Below, piece after piece: positions 1 to 10,900 of a DNA stretch of 64,000 bases. Each line of letters opens with the position of its first letter. The first letter of the stretch is position 1. A program made the position numbers and the translations under genes. The DNA is from Maea johnstoni (Eukaryota; Annelida; Polychaeta; Spionida; Magelonidae), in the NCBI GenBank assembly GCA_963942565.1, contig OZ012701.1:3153538-3217537 (forward strand). The letters run 5' to 3'. Below the pieces are notes generated by a model that made no database searches, was not told the origin of the DNA, and saw only the letters and a list, made by a program, of their open reading frames with translations.

Positions 1-201
1 GCTAGTAAAAGCTGAACACAGCTAGCCCTACCCTGCATGGCTAGCAGAAATCCTTGCTGCTGTTGAGCCCTGCTAGTATATTGTTATTCATTTATTAGTT
101 GTAACTCATCTATTCATTACTCTGTAGCTGCTTTATCAAGTATCTCTCGCAACTTTTCCTTCCATTCCTTTAATAGCTCCTCCACAATTGTATCTTTACA
201 G

Positions 202-579
202 ATTAAGGAACTCAACTGGGTGGAGATCAACAGCAGCTACAGGGAACTGGCACCCAACATGCTGGATCTGATTGATCTTCTCCTCACCATCCCTGTTGGA
301 AGCACGGACTGCGAGAGGGGTTTCAACAGAATGAAACTGGCAAAAACCGACCAAAGGAATCGCCTGGGGAATGCCTCCCTCAATGATCAGATAATGATAA
401 TGCTGTCTCCCTCTACCATTGGTAACTTCGACCCCGTTGAAGCTGTAAGCATGTGGAATGAGGCCTGGACGCCCATGCTGACCATGAAGCCTACACGCCA
501 AACAAAGTGCAAAAATGAGGTAAAAATCAATGAAAACAAGAAAAACAAAATCAAGCAGCTAGTAATCTCCATTCCTTAA
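202..579 (+). pseudogene. hAT-type transposase C-terminal (dimerisation) exon
   Basis: An open frame begins directly after a splice-acceptor-like tttacag (ends 201) and runs about 125 codons to TAA. The diagnostic stretch is STDCERGFNRMKLAKTDQRN followed by RNRLGNASLNDQIMIML and FDPVEAVSMW, the conserved hAT C-terminal dimerisation region found in hAT transposases and in hAT-derived ZNF862/ZBED-like proteins. The tail is Lys/Asn-rich. Only this last exon is in the window; the catalytic DDE part would lie upstream. A second copy of the same region lies at 16950-17168, so this is a repeated element or a duplicated hAT-derived gene. It may be a genuine terminal exon or a relic; I cannot tell which. 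Confidence 0.75.
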
Positions 580-1256
580 GAACCAAGTATCATGCCTGAA
601 CCGCTAGAAAGAGCTTACCCGCCAGCAAAAAACAAAAAAACATTGAAGAAGAGGCCCATCATCCAAGAGGCAGGACCCACTCAAGAAGATGGCAGTTAGA
701 AGGTGAATGTGCGTGTTCAATGTGACATCGCCGATGAGTCGACAGAATCAACACAACATATTACAACCACGGCAACCGTCCACTCGTGATGATGTTCAAT
801 TACCTCCAGCAGTTTCCTCCAAGAAAAAAAACTTCCATTAACTACTTGTGGGGAGCTCTGCAGTCTATGATGCACTGCTCATAGAGGGGGGGGGGGGGGG
901 GGGCGACAGGAAGTGGGCAATGCCACCCAATTGAGTCATAGCCGATAGAACATGGCTGCTACCAGGGGCTTGCCAGGCAGAAGGAAATACGCAAAATTCT
1001 CCCCTCATGGGATCACTGAGAGGAAAAGGAGAACAGCATCCTATTCATGAAGTATATAACTTTCATATAAGCTGATATGTATGTAGGCCTTTAGTTCCCC
1101 TTTAAGCCCTTTTTTCATTTGTTGACATTCTTAAATGTACTGCATTTATGTCCACTTCTTGCATAAATATTTGTAACTCAGTTGATGAATTCGAAGACTA
1201 ATTCATAGTGAAGAAGTGTATATATGATTAAAAGTTTTACACAGTTTTTGCCAATA
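580..1256 (+). other. 3' flank of the hAT exon, duplicated at 17205-18680
   Basis: No convincing coding sequence. The segment is closely matched downstream (580-690 with about 17205-17300, and 693-1256 with about 18111-18680), so it travels with the hAT exon and the Harbinger block. It contains an 18-nt poly-G run near 886-903, also present in the second copy near 18317. Confidence 0.6.
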
Positions 1257-1945
1257 CTGTACACTGCCTTAATAGTCCGTGTGTAAAAACATTCCGGATT
1301 TTTCCGTTTGGAAGAATCCGTAATGTTTAAAAACGGACAAAAATGTAATGTAAAAAAACATAACAGAAGGGGAGTTACGCTCGTCCCTTTGTCCGTTAGT
1401 TGCCCTGTCAGTCACGTTAGTTTCCACTATAAATCACCTTCACAGGCGTCAAATATGCAGAATTAACTCTCTAATTATCAAATCATCTCTCTAATGCCTT
1501 TTTAACCCTTTAACTTTGCTAATATAATGAAATGAAATATTTCATCTCTTTTTTGGCCATTTTAACCCATCCTTTCCCCATTCCTTTGTGTGAGTGCTTC
1601 GTGAACATGAAGCCACCATACACATGAATGTTTGTAACATTCATTCCTTTGTCTTACCTGGTTGCTAATGGCAACCAGGTGAGCTGTTCTCATTTCCTGC
1701 TTGTGCAGGCATCATCTGGGGTGGCAGGCAGCTTGAACATTTTGACTGCAATTTAGCTGTAATCTATGTAATCTAATGATCAAATGCAGACAAGTTCATG
1801 GTTCACTTGACAAATATTAGTTTGTGTCATGATCGATAGATGTCGCTGCATGTGGTGATCGAATCCGGACTATTAAAACATCAGACTTTTTTTGATTTTA
1901 AGAGATCTGTACTATTTAAGCACGGAATATTAAGGCAGTGTACAG
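1257..1945. mobile_element. 689-bp MITE with TA target duplication (Tc1/mariner-like)
   Basis: Ends are inverted repeats: CTGTACACTGCCTTAATA on the left and its complement, with one mismatch over about 25 bp, on the right. The paralogous locus near 18680 reads straight through (gccaatatataattgg) without the insert, so it is an empty site. Comparison defines the insertion exactly and gives a TA duplication (1255-1256, 1946-1947). TA plus short TIRs suggests Tc1/mariner or a related superfamily. There is no coding capacity, so it is non-autonomous. Confidence 0.75.
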
Positions 1946-1999
1946 TATATAATTGGTCACTTTCCATACTGCAAGTTAAGAGTGTGTGAAACTTAAAGG

Positions 2000-3135
2000 T
2001 TATCCATCACAGGATTTTTCTAAATCATAGGCACCTCTCCAGTTACTTGGTGTGACTGCACCTTCAAGATCGCTTGAATGAGTAGCGTAGTTAGGATATC
2101 TGGTTACTAAAATGTTGTGAAGTATTAGACATTCCATAACAACCTTGATGACGTTTTTGGGTTGATGTACCAATGTAGTTAACAGGCAACGAAATATGTT
2201 GCATAGAACTCCAAAGGCGTTTTCTGAAACCCTTCTAGCACGATAATTGAATATTATGGATCCAACAGATAGTCCATGTGATGGGTACGGCTTCATCATC
2301 ATGACCTTAATGCAAAAGCATCATCATCCACTATGTGGTAGGGTATGGGTGTATCATCACCAGGTAGGGGAGTTTGGTCTGGAAGACATCCATTGCCACT
2401 TTCAATTGCTTGGTAAAATCCACATTCCATAAATATTCCCGCGTCGGAGCAAGTGCCATTATCATCCACATCGGCATAGATAAATCTGCAAGAAGCATCT
2501 AATGAGGCTAATAACACCACTGAATGGAACCCTTATAATTATAGTAATAAGTCCCAGCATTGTTAGGTTTTCTAATCACCACGTTTGCCATCAATCTCAC
2601 CAATGCAGTTGGGATAGTTCCATCATTGCCTAAAGCAATTCGCCACCTCCGTCCATTCTTCTGGTGTGTTTGGGCACTTGAGAACTTCATTTTTGTATTC
2701 TTGGATAATGGCTTCGCAAACTTCTGGTATAATTTTACAAATTGTATTGGAAGCTACACGGAATGCATATTGCAATGACATGTATGAGTTGCCTGTTGTC
2801 AGATAACGTAAAGTTATTATAATTTCGCAAACCCTGTGGTAAATTTCTTTACCAAAACGTGTTTTTTCTGAATATGACGACCAACCCTACGTATTAATTC
2901 ATCAAACAGTTTTGAGGGTATCCTAGCATAATTCCTATATAATTCCAGCAGGTCAGATGTCAAGTGTCATGGCGATCTCTATGAGGCTTGACTGACGAGG
3001 TAACTATAGCTTCTTTATCAGGCAATTGACAATACGGGTTGTGCTATAATAGACATTAAGATTGAGCGGAGGTATTCGTGGTGATTTAAAGCTTCGTCCA
3101 AAATGGCCTTTTTTTATATCACGTTGCCATAGTAA
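2000..3135 (-). pseudogene. PIF/Harbinger transposase, decayed copy 1
   Basis: Three minus-strand open pieces read in order as a PIF/Harbinger DDE transposase (HARBI1 relatives). Upstream comes a helix-rich segment ending KCPNTPEEWR. Then come VVIRKPNNAGTYYYNYKG, the FIYADVDDNGTCSDAGIF block with the second acidic residue, PLPGDDTPIPYHIV, and IFNYRARRVSENAFGVLCNI with the catalytic Glu, ending near ...LHNILVTRYPNYA. The first Asp lies in a GAIDGK-type motif that is better preserved in the copy at 18722-19895. The frame is broken by several indels and stops, including two stops right after the likely Met-Ala-Thr start near 3133. The normal length of this family is about 350-400 aa, so almost the whole gene is represented. 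Confidence 0.85.
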
Positions 3136-3189
3136 TATGGGGGGGGGGGGCATTACTTTCTCACACAGTGTGTGGTGTATACGACAAAA

Positions 3190-3890
3190 ATCACAGTAAC
3201 TTTATGGATGTTGAGGCAGCCAAAACTGACAAACGGGTGTACAGCCAGCCTAGGGAGGTCGACTGCCCAGTGATCTCACTGAAACTGTACATTTCGGACC
3301 TAAACACTTCCTACAAAGCTTTTTTTCAGGGGCCGAATGCCTAATTCAGTGGCCATGTCTGCTCCAGATGGTTTGCCAACATGGCAGTTTGGAAACCACT
3401 CTTGGGAGGTTCATGAGCCAGATATCTACTGAGGCTCAGTTAACACACCGCTACACAAATCATTGTGTTAGGGCATCGACCATCACAACACTGAAGAATC
3501 AATTTTTTTCAAATTCAGATATTTGCAGCGTCACGGGGCACAACAGAGAGAAAAGTTTAGTACACTACTGCAAAGGGCCCTCTGACGCATCCAAAAATGC
3601 CATGTCATAAGCCCTTTATTCAAAAGGAAAGAAATCTACACCAACTACAACTATCTCGGCACCGATTCCGGTGTCAAATGCTATTTAGGGCCTTAACAAC
3701 ACTTTCGGTCCAAATTGATAACCCTTCAACCTCCACAGATTTGGATTCTGTTCATTCCGAAAATGTAACATCTCAGCTGACCAACATATTTGCCCCTTTA
3801 AATTCAACAGATCAGGTCAAAATCGTGCTGCCTGGTGCAGTCTTCCATGCCCCAGTTAGTCTGTCAATTACTGTAAACAACAACTAAACA
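3190..3890 (+). pseudogene. Crypton-like / DUF3504 tyrosine recombinase C-terminal remnant
   Basis: The first part, KRVYSQPREVDCPVISLKLY then LNTSYKAFFQ, matches the start of the catalytic domain of Crypton-derived tyrosine recombinases (KIAA1958/ZMYM-type DUF3504). The second part, 3370-3610, carries YTNHCVRAST (HxxR box), SVTGHNREKSL and a following Tyr in LVHYC, the R-H-R-Y type catalytic layout. A further frame (3597-3887) ends in FHAPVSLSITVNNN, like the short beta tail of this family. Pieces lie in different frames, so there are about two indels plus a stop near 3342. Several AATAAA-like signals follow (about 3977-4230). Confidence 0.7.
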
Positions 3891-4268
3891 ATGAAGTAGT
3901 TTTGAAATACATGTATATGTATTATGAAAAATGTATGTCGAAAGAAATTAGTATTATAAAGTATATTGCTGTCAGAAATAAATACAATGTCCATGTCAAC
4001 TTGGTCAGAATAAATCCAATGATGGTTGACTAACTTTTCTATTTAGAATCATATGATATGAATGTTATTTTCCAATTCTGTTATAGTGATACTGTACATG
4101 ATATAATTACTGTTGGTGTTGAATAATGCCAGATGATGCTGCCAATGTGCAAGAGAATTAATATTGTTAAACTATAAGAAAGCTGCAATTTTGTAAATAA
4201 CACTCTTGTCATAACTTCAGCTGTAAATAAATGTTCATACTTGTTCAATTCTAATAGTCTTGTTTTTC

Positions 4269-4545
4269 ACTCCCGAAATCTTTCTGTGTAGTCCCTATTC
4301 ATTTCGGAATTGTGTTATACAATTCTCCTTGCTAGCCCCATGCTCGCACCTACCATCATCCAGGCACTTCATAAATGAGGTCATAGTTTAGATGTCAATA
4401 GCGCACGCTCTGGTGGCCACAGTAAGTGTCAATTTATGATAGATTGACGTGATATAATAGCCATAATAATTCCAATGCAGCTGTCTGGCAAGGTCTTAAC
4501 ACAATTCCGAAATGAATAGGGAATGCACAGAAAGATTTTGGGAGT
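4269..4545. mobile_element. 277-bp MITE with about 50-bp TIRs
   Basis: The left end ACTCCCGAAATCTTTCTGTG and the right end are inverted copies over roughly 50 bp, including the shared CCCTATTCATTTCGGAATTG. The interior is non-coding. No clean target duplication is visible because the flanks are T-rich (gtttttc / ctttttttt), so the superfamily is undetermined. Confidence 0.65.
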
Positions 4546-5127
4546 CTTTTTTTTTACTCCTGTAAAACCAGGCATTGCAGCCTCATTTCTAAGTGATTAG
4601 TATAATTATATCCATGGCAAGTTGGATGATATTAAGAAGGGTTATGTCCTCTTCATATTTATCACTAATGAAAGGAATGTCAGGCTAACTGAACTGATAC
4701 TGCGTTCAAATGTAATCTTATTGCTGCCCACTCAACTCAAGTTCTGATTTCAAAAGCACTCAACGAGTATAAAAAACTCACTGATCAAAAATAGATGGAT
4801 GTCTTTAAGTCAGTTTGTGCAGAGAAATTTATTCCATCGTATTTTTCTCCAAAATGAAACTCAGAGGTAGTGGTGCCAAGTGCAACTCGAATTTTTGCGT
4901 ATGTTTCGCCACTGTATACATTGTGGAGTTTTAAATTTTCTTTATCGAAGTGCATCGCAGAGAAGCTGCAGTACATACCCAGATTAACAATAAAGAACTG
5001 GTATAAGCGCTTCAATGAAAAACTGAAAAGGCATGATTTTACCATTCAAAGGCCAAAACAAAAGTCTGCTGACTGTGAAATTCACAAAATGAAAGAAGAA
5101 ATGAAAAAAATCAGAATATCAGACTCG
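4546..5127. other. Non-coding stretch with one unrecognised short frame
   Basis: An open frame at 4870-5175 (+) encodes about 100 residues rich in Lys/Phe, including KNWYKRFNEKLKRH. I recognise no family. Its 3' part is the dispersed 300-bp repeat that begins at about 5128. Confidence 0.3.
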
Positions 5128-5424
5128 TCTGTTGCAAATGGAGGAAGATCTTCAAGAGGGGTAATCAACATCTAAGGAGTCTTTGAGTAGTACAAAACAG
5201 ATTGCAAGGCCTTCAGATACATCTCTCTCACCATCGAATGGACCCACTGCAAATCCTTAATGTCTTCCTACACCTGCAAATTGACCAGGGCCAAAATGCA
5301 GCACCCTTGGCCAATGTATTGCAGAGAAGAAGACAAAGGAGGATAATAATTCTGGGTAAAACATGGGGTCCAAAGCAGACACAAGTTTGGATTCTTTGCC
5401 AGGTTGATGAATGAGCTGGATAAT
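5128..5424 (+). repeat. 300-bp dispersed duplication, copy 1 (possible zinc-finger coding remnant)
   Basis: This segment recurs at about 6710-7007 with high identity, starting at gactcgtctgttgcaaatgg. Copy 1 is cut at about 5425 by a LINE 3' end, whereas copy 2 continues to about 7130. In copy 2 the frame contains AKMWHPWAIICREEVKGGYL, loosely like the C-x2-C start of TTF/hAT-type fingers. That resemblance is weak and I do not assign a function. Confidence 0.5.
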
Positions 5425-6064
5425 CCAGAAATAGACATTTAGTATTTAGCTTGAAGGAACTCTTTGAAAAGTTTCCTCCATACAGCATTTTATCTTATTT
5501 ACACGAGATTGGTCTGTTTTACCGATTGTAAAATCTTTTAAGAATTTATAGTTCCTTTTGAAACGACCTCTTGTACGGAAATTATATTTTGAAGTTGTTC
5601 ATTGTTTTGTGATTATTTTTATTCATCTATTGCTTTGTTATTGTTTTCAACAATAACAAAGAACCATTGCTTTGCACAAATTTTATGGCAGTAAATGGCC
5701 TTTGTGTCTCGATGTGCCTTTAAGCAATCATTCATTCATTCATTTGTGTCTCGATGTGCCTTTAAGCAATCATTCATTCATTCAATCATCAAAATAATGT
5801 ATTTGAACATAGAGTGAGTTTGTCAGTAACGGGAGTATGCCTGGAACACTTAGACTCAATAGCATGTAAGGATGAATGAAAGTATACATTGGGATGTGTG
5901 AATGCTCAGAAATTATATTTTGAAGTTGTTCATTGTTTTGTGATCATTTTTATTCATCTATTGCTTTGTTATTGTCTTCAACAATAACAAAAGGACCATT
6001 GTTTTGCACAAATGTTATGGCACTAGATGGCCTTTGTGTGCCTTTAAGCAATCATTCATTCATT
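5425..6064 (+). mobile_element. LINE 3' end with duplicated 3' UTR (plus strand)
   Basis: This is a 5'-truncated copy of the I-group LINE seen at 30771 and 46431. It starts in the C-terminal ORF2 codons (aatccagaaatagacattt) and runs through the stop and the 3' UTR to an ATTC-repeat tail near 5740. The last 30 nt are repeated, then a spacer of about 105 nt (about 5785-5893) follows, and then a second copy of the 3' UTR with its own ATTC tail (5894-6064). The same order of UTR, spacer and UTR occurs in reverse orientation at 46431-46930, so it is a subfamily trait and not a local accident. Confidence 0.8.
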
Positions 6065-6192
6065 CTATTCCTAACATGTATACCAGCATAGAAGGTTTTT
6101 ATGTATGCTCTCTATTAAGGATATCTCTTCCCATACTTCTGCCAATTTTTTCTTTGTATCATTTTCTAAACTATTTCAATTTTTAGTTGCAG

Positions 6193-6366
6193 CCACCGAA
6201 AAGAAAATCTAGATCTTCACCAGAGCAGCCTGCCAAGAAGAAACCAACTTTGCTTTGCAGTGAGAACAGTCAGCAGTCAAATTTAGAATCATCCACAGAA
6301 CATAGGCGAATCGCCAGTACAGTTCACACAGTGAAGCAGGTTAATGGGTTGGTTACAGATGACTAG
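6193..6366 (+). CDS. Lys/Ser-rich exon-like frame, unrecognised
   Basis: After an acceptor-like tttagttgcag (ends 6192) an open frame of 57 codons begins PPKRKSRSSPEQPAKKKP, which looks like a bipartite nuclear-localisation signal, and ends at TAG (6364-6366). Other frames downstream to about 6550 also look coding-like (FRNNCNKVMPKVNKNIMAK), suggesting an indel. It could be part of the same gene remnant as the duplicated 300-bp segments on either side. No domain is recognised. Confidence 0.35.
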   Translation, partial: PPKRKSRSSPEQPAKKKPTLLCSENSQQSNLESSTEHRRIASTVHTVKQVNGLVTDD

Positions 6367-6709
6367 GCACAGGAGGATAAATCTGCAAAGGAATCTTTCC
6401 TGACACTAATATAGACAAACAAGCCAAAAGAAGTTCAAATCTACCTTCAGAATTCCGAAACAATTGTAATAAGGTTATGCCAAAAGTGAATAAAAATATT
6501 ATGGCAAAAATTTCAGATTCCAAACAAAACCTTGTCAGAAGCATAAGGGTTCTATATTAAGGGGGTGTCATATCTAAGCAGAAATATCAAAGTATCCGCA
6601 ATGCTGAAGTAACACTGACTAAACAAGCTGCTTGCTCTATGCCCTAATTGCTGCCATATAATCGCCTCATGCATGAAGTAAAACAAATTAACATTGGTTT
6701 CTTAAAGGA

Positions 6710-7135
6710 CTCGTCTGTTGCAAATGGAGGAAGATCTTCAAGAGGGGTAATCAACATCTAAGGAGTCTTTGAGTATTACAAAAAAGATTGCAAGGCCTTC
6801 GGATACATCTCTCTCACAATCAAATGGACCCACTGCAATTTCGTTATGTTTACCTAGACCTGCAAATTGACCAGGGCCAAAATGTGGCACCCTTGGGCAA
6901 TTATCTGCAGAGAAGAAGTCAAAGGAGGATATTTATTCTGGGTAAGACATTGGGTCCAAAGCAGACACAGGTTTGGATTCTATGCCAGGTTGATGAATGA
7001 GCTGGAATCATACACTTCAATAATTGTATGCGCAAAGAACTGGTTATGCACTGGGGCCTACTTTGGACAAGCGTTGGCCCATGCATCACCAAGAATGACA
7101 CCAATGGAAAGATATTGGAACCCAGTCTAAAACTC
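6710..7135 (+). repeat. 300-bp dispersed duplication, copy 2
   Basis: Same segment as 5128-5424 but uninterrupted. The open frame to about 7130 includes CREEVKGGYLFWVRHWVQS and ARLMNELES. Sequence identity with copy 1 is high, with scattered substitutions, so the duplication predates the LINE 3' end that interrupts copy 1. Confidence 0.55.
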
Positions 7136-7240
7136 ACCATAACCTTGTGCTATTTTGCTATAGGAGAAAGCTACCATAGTTTGTGATTTGCCTACCAAGT
7201 ACTTCATAACACAATATCGCTGTTTGTACAGATAGATAGA

Positions 7241-7985
7241 GGTAGAGGAATGAATGAATGATTGCTTAAAGGCACATCGGCCCACAAAGGCCATTTAGTG
7301 CCATAAAATTTGTGTAAAACAATGGTCTTTTGTTATTGTTGAAAACAGTAACAAAGCAATAGATGAATAAAAATTATCACAAAACAATGAACAACTGCAT
7401 AATATAATTTCCCTATAACAGGTTGTTTCAAAAGAAATTATAAATTCTTTAAAGGTTTTACAATCTGTAAAACAGACCAATCTCATGTAAATAAGATAAA
7501 ATGCTGTCTGGAAGAACCTTTTCAAAGAATTCCATGAAGATATTCAAACTAAAATGTCTATTTCTGGATTCTATAAAATCAACACACTCAAATAAAATAT
7601 TCTTGACAGTCAATTGACAATCACAACCTGTACATTGGGGAGGATCTTCCCCTTTTAAAAGGAAGCAGTGAGTCAAATGAATGTGACCAATTCAAACTCT
7701 TGCCAAAACACTCTGCTTACGCCTAATGATTAGACCCAACTGTGGACGAATCTTATGTAGTTTGTTGTTTCCTGCCTCATTCCATTGAGACTGCCATTTG
7801 CGTTTTAAAAGGATATTGATGTGTTTTCTATAATCACCATAAGGAATTGGAACATTTGTGACTCATTTGGAAAGCTTTGGCAGCAGTGTCTGCCTTTTCA
7901 TAACCTATGATGCCAACATGACTGGGAATCCAGTAAAATAATATATTTTTCTCTTGGTAGCCTACTAGCCAATTGAGGCGTTCCA
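7241..7985 (-). mobile_element. I-group LINE fragment, 5'-truncated, minus strand
   Basis: It starts with the gaatgaatgaatgattgctt tail typical of this LINE's 3' end and runs through the 3' UTR into the ORF2 C-terminus. The Cys/His motif region (MTHCFLLKGEDPPQCTGCDC) and part of the RNase H domain are recognisable. It is more diverged than the copies at 30.8, 44.7 and 46.4 kb, with several indels, so it is an older insertion. Confidence 0.85.
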
Positions 7986-8328
7986 GTATTTCAATTTATC
8001 ATACCTCACTTGAAGACCTTAAGCCGTGATTGGCTGACTTAACAGTTGGCAATCATCATGTCCACTGATCAGCGTTATGTCCACCGTTGTCACTAGTGAC
8101 GCCTAGCGGGGAATGTGTGAAACACCAGTCATCTGTGACCTTGACATTGTAGCAGACGCTCTTTTACACGGCACGAGCGGATCTACTGGCAGTCATTGTT
8201 GTTTTCATGGGTATTTTACCAAATTGGGAGACATTCCATCAGGATACCCACACTGGCATGGCATATTTGTATAATGTGTGCTAGTATTGTGACTTTGTAC
8301 TTACATGTGACCCTCTTGTGTTTTACAG
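7986..8328 (+). other. Non-coding flank ending at a splice acceptor; part shared with 43617-43760
   Basis: The segment catacctcacttgaagacc... tcattgttgttttcatgggt... has a relative at 43617-43760. There the second part (the motif around tggcatggcatatttg) is in inverted orientation. This suggests a dispersed repeat with an internal inversion. The stretch ends in tgtgttttacag, an acceptor for the next exon. Confidence 0.35.
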
Positions 8329-8515
8329 ATGTGGTGTAGAGCTATCTGGTTGGAGGCGGAGGTGGAGGAGGAAGGTACTATACCCTCAAACTGGATCAAA
8401 GACAAGCACGTGCGTTGGCCCCCTGGGTCAAGTGCGCTGAAAGCACTCAAAACAAAGGCACAGCCCCTGGACACGTGGAAGAAGTTTCCATCACTAAAAG
8501 TCAAGTTAAAGTCAG
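8329..8515 (+). CDS. Host-like gene, exon with EEGTIPSNWI...WPPG domain
   Basis: Exon bounded by tgtgttttacag and a gtttgt donor; it ends in phase 1. Key motifs are EVEEEGTIPSNWIKDKHVRW, WPPGSSALKALK and DTWKKFP. These match the N-terminal module I know from many uncharacterised animal proteins, in which a 'Trp-(3-5)-WPP...W' unit precedes BEN or DUF4806-type domains. It joins in frame to the exon at 10695 (the codon g|at gives Asp, reading K-S-D-S-Y-N-E-C-E). Whether the gene starts at the Met at 8329 or has upstream exons is open. The intron between the two exons hosts the palindromic element 8617-10367. Confidence 0.65.
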
Positions 8516-8616
8516 GTTTGTAAATGCATGTACTAGCATTAGGGATTATAACTGTATGCAGGCTCTGGCTAGGGGCCCGAAAATGTCTTTTGATAGAAAA
8601 TAAGTGGTCAAATACA

Positions 8617-10367
8617 TATGGAAAGCCGTTCTTGCAGAAAAGCACTATTTGTCTTTAAAGACAATTCATTTGTCTTTAAAGACAATTCATTTGTCTTTAA
8701 AGACAATTCAAATGTCTTTAAAGACAAATGAATTGTCTTTAAAGACAAATAGCCATGTTCATTTGTCTTTAAAGACAATTCATTTGTCTTTAAAGACAAT
8801 TCATTTGTCTTTAAAGACAAATGAATTGTCTTTAAAGACAAATGAATTGTCTTTAAAGACAATTGAATTGTCTTTAAAGACAAATACCTTCTATTTGTCT
8901 TTAAAGACAAATGAATTGTCTTTAAAGACAATTCAATTGTCTTTAAAGACAATTCATTTGTCTTTAAAGACAAATACATCTATTTGTCTTTAAAGACAAT
9001 TCATTTGTCTTTAAAGACAAATGAATTGTCTTTAAAGACAATTCATTTGTCTTTAAAGACAAATGAACTGTCTGTCATGACAAAGTAGTTCTGAAAGTAG
9101 TTCCGCTTTGTAGCATTTCATTTCAATGGAGAATCAACAAGATGGATACTAATACTAATGTCAGTACTGCCAGATAAAGGCATGCTTGTAAATTCAAACA
9201 GTCATAGCTGCAAATGCAAGTTTAGAAGAGACTGACCACCGTATGAAGTTTGTCAATTCTCTGCACGAACGTTTGCAGCCTGGTAGCCCTGGTGGGGGGG
9301 GGGGAGGCACTTAGATATTTAGGGGGGTACATACGCTCGTTATCAACATTTTAAAATACGTACCCATAAGCACTGATTCTGGCCAAAAAAGCACCTTAAA
9401 AACGCTGACTTTTTCAAGTAAAATACACCCTTTCTTTTATCAAAACCCTGACATTGGATGAACGGGAACACATATTTAAACTTTAGATTTTATGTTTAGC
9501 GGCAGCAGACTCGGTGGTTCAGACATAAACATCGACAATAACATCATCAGATAAGTAAGGTTCAATATTGATGAACTACAGACTCGGAAGCCCAGTCACT
9601 TCGGGAGTCACTCGGCGTCAGAGCCGCGTATATTTCGTAAGGGGATTTTCATCCCCCATCCCTCATACCTGGGTTCAAAAAAGTACCCTTCTTTTACAAA
9701 TCGCAGACATGAGGAAGTCTTAAAAAAGACCCCCTCTCTCACGAAATACGTTACGGGGTGCAGCCCCCCAAGGAGACCCCCCCCCCCCCCCCCACCGGAA
9801 TGGATGCGAGCCAAATTTGATACAAGATTATATTCACACTTGCATATCAGATATAATTCCATAATTTCATGTATTAGAAGCAAACCATGTCATATTTGCA
9901 GACAGACACGTGGCTAAACACATTGAGCGATAATTGGGAATGGTAGTAGTAACATGACCTTTGAATTACAAGAAGTGGATGAAGAAAACACGTGGCTGCG
10001 TAGGAATATGTGAAGTTGCATTACACCACAGTATTCTTCTGCACACGTGGTCGTATTTGTCTTTAAAGACAAATGAATTGTCTTTAAAGACAAATGAATT
10101 GTCTTTAAAGACAAATACCTTCTATTTGTCTTTAAAGACAAATGAATTGTCTTTAAAGACAAATGAATTGTCTTTAAAGACAATTCATTTGTCTTTAAAG
10201 ACAAATACATCTATTTGTCTTTAAAGACAATTCATTTGTCTTTAAAGACAATTCAATTGTCTTTAAAGACAAATGAATTGTCTTTAAAGACAAATGAATT
10301 GTCTTTAAAGACAAATGAATTGTCTTTAAAGACAAATAGTGCTTTTCTGCAAGAACGGCGTTCCATA
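8617..10367. mobile_element. Palindromic-array element, TTGTCTTTAAAGACAA type, 1,751 bp, 6-bp TSD
   Basis: The termini are inverted repeats: TATGGAAAGCCGTTCTTGCA on the left and the same with one change on the right, followed on both sides by GAAAAGCACTA. The target duplication is aataca (8611-8616 and 10368-10373). Inside each end lies an array of the 16-bp palindrome TTGTCTTTAAAGACAA with 5-bp linkers (ATGAA or its complement TTCAT, plus a few variants). The arrays occupy about 8648-9066 and 10055-10345. Between them are about 980 bp of non-repeated sequence. The long open frames across the arrays (repeating SLKTNEL) exist only because the 21-bp unit is divisible by three; they are not genes. 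Confidence 0.85.
9070..10050. other. Non-repetitive interior of the palindromic element
   Basis: No convincing coding frame. A segment of about 510 bp (9286-9797) is bounded by tggtgggggggggg on the left and a long C run ending in caccgg on the right, i.e. an inverted G/C-run pair that may be a nested insertion. The outer parts (9070-9285 and 9798-10050) resemble nothing else in the window. Confidence 0.4.
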
Positions 10368-10694
10368 AATACATTATTTCTGGTTATTATACATACTTTT
10401 TAAGGCCCCTTGAAAAGTCAAGGAGCCCACAGCAGAATCTAGGGGCAAATGCCCCTGGGAAAGTGGAACCCTGGTATGCCCTCTACAGCTCAGGGACCGA
10501 CGTCAACCATTTGGGCAGAGCGACCCCAAATTTTGCTTGCCTGAAAAAAAAAATCAACTTGCCCCCCAAAATGCTTTGTTAATTTCTAACACAGTGACAT
10601 TGTATTTTGGATGCCTCTTTAGAATTGTTATGAGAATAAAAGACAGATAGAATTTTAAGATAGGCATACCAAAACATATGTTCTTTTTCTGTAG

Positions 10695-10802
10695 ATTCCT
10701 ATAATGAGTGCGAACAATGTCCGATGACCGAAGACCAAGAGAAGGAGGAAACTCAAGTGCGAAAAAGAAAGAAAAGGCAGTATGATGACTTTATTACAGA
10801 TG
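10695..10802 (+). CDS. Host-like gene, second exon (acidic/basic linker)
   Basis: Bounded by ttttctgtag and a gtaatg donor; 108 nt. In phase with the exon ending at 8515 it encodes DSYNECEQCPMTEDQEKEET followed by the basic cluster RKRKKRQYDD. The family represented by the first exon typically follows its WPP module with such a D-x-Y-E/C segment and a charged linker, which supports the join. No further exon of this gene could be identified with confidence; the exon at 12832 is not in matching phase. Confidence 0.6.
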
Positions 10803-10900
10803 GTAATGCTATTTTAATTGAACAGATATTGAATTAATGGAAGAAACTCCATCAAGCAAGCAAAGCACAGTCAAGACCACATGAAGTAAGTGTTTGTCCA

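Noticed and set aside
8604-10403. Long open frames on both strands with a repeated SLKTNEL heptad
   Set aside because: The 21-bp palindromic unit is a multiple of three, so several frames stay open on both strands. There is no splice, start or codon evidence for a protein.
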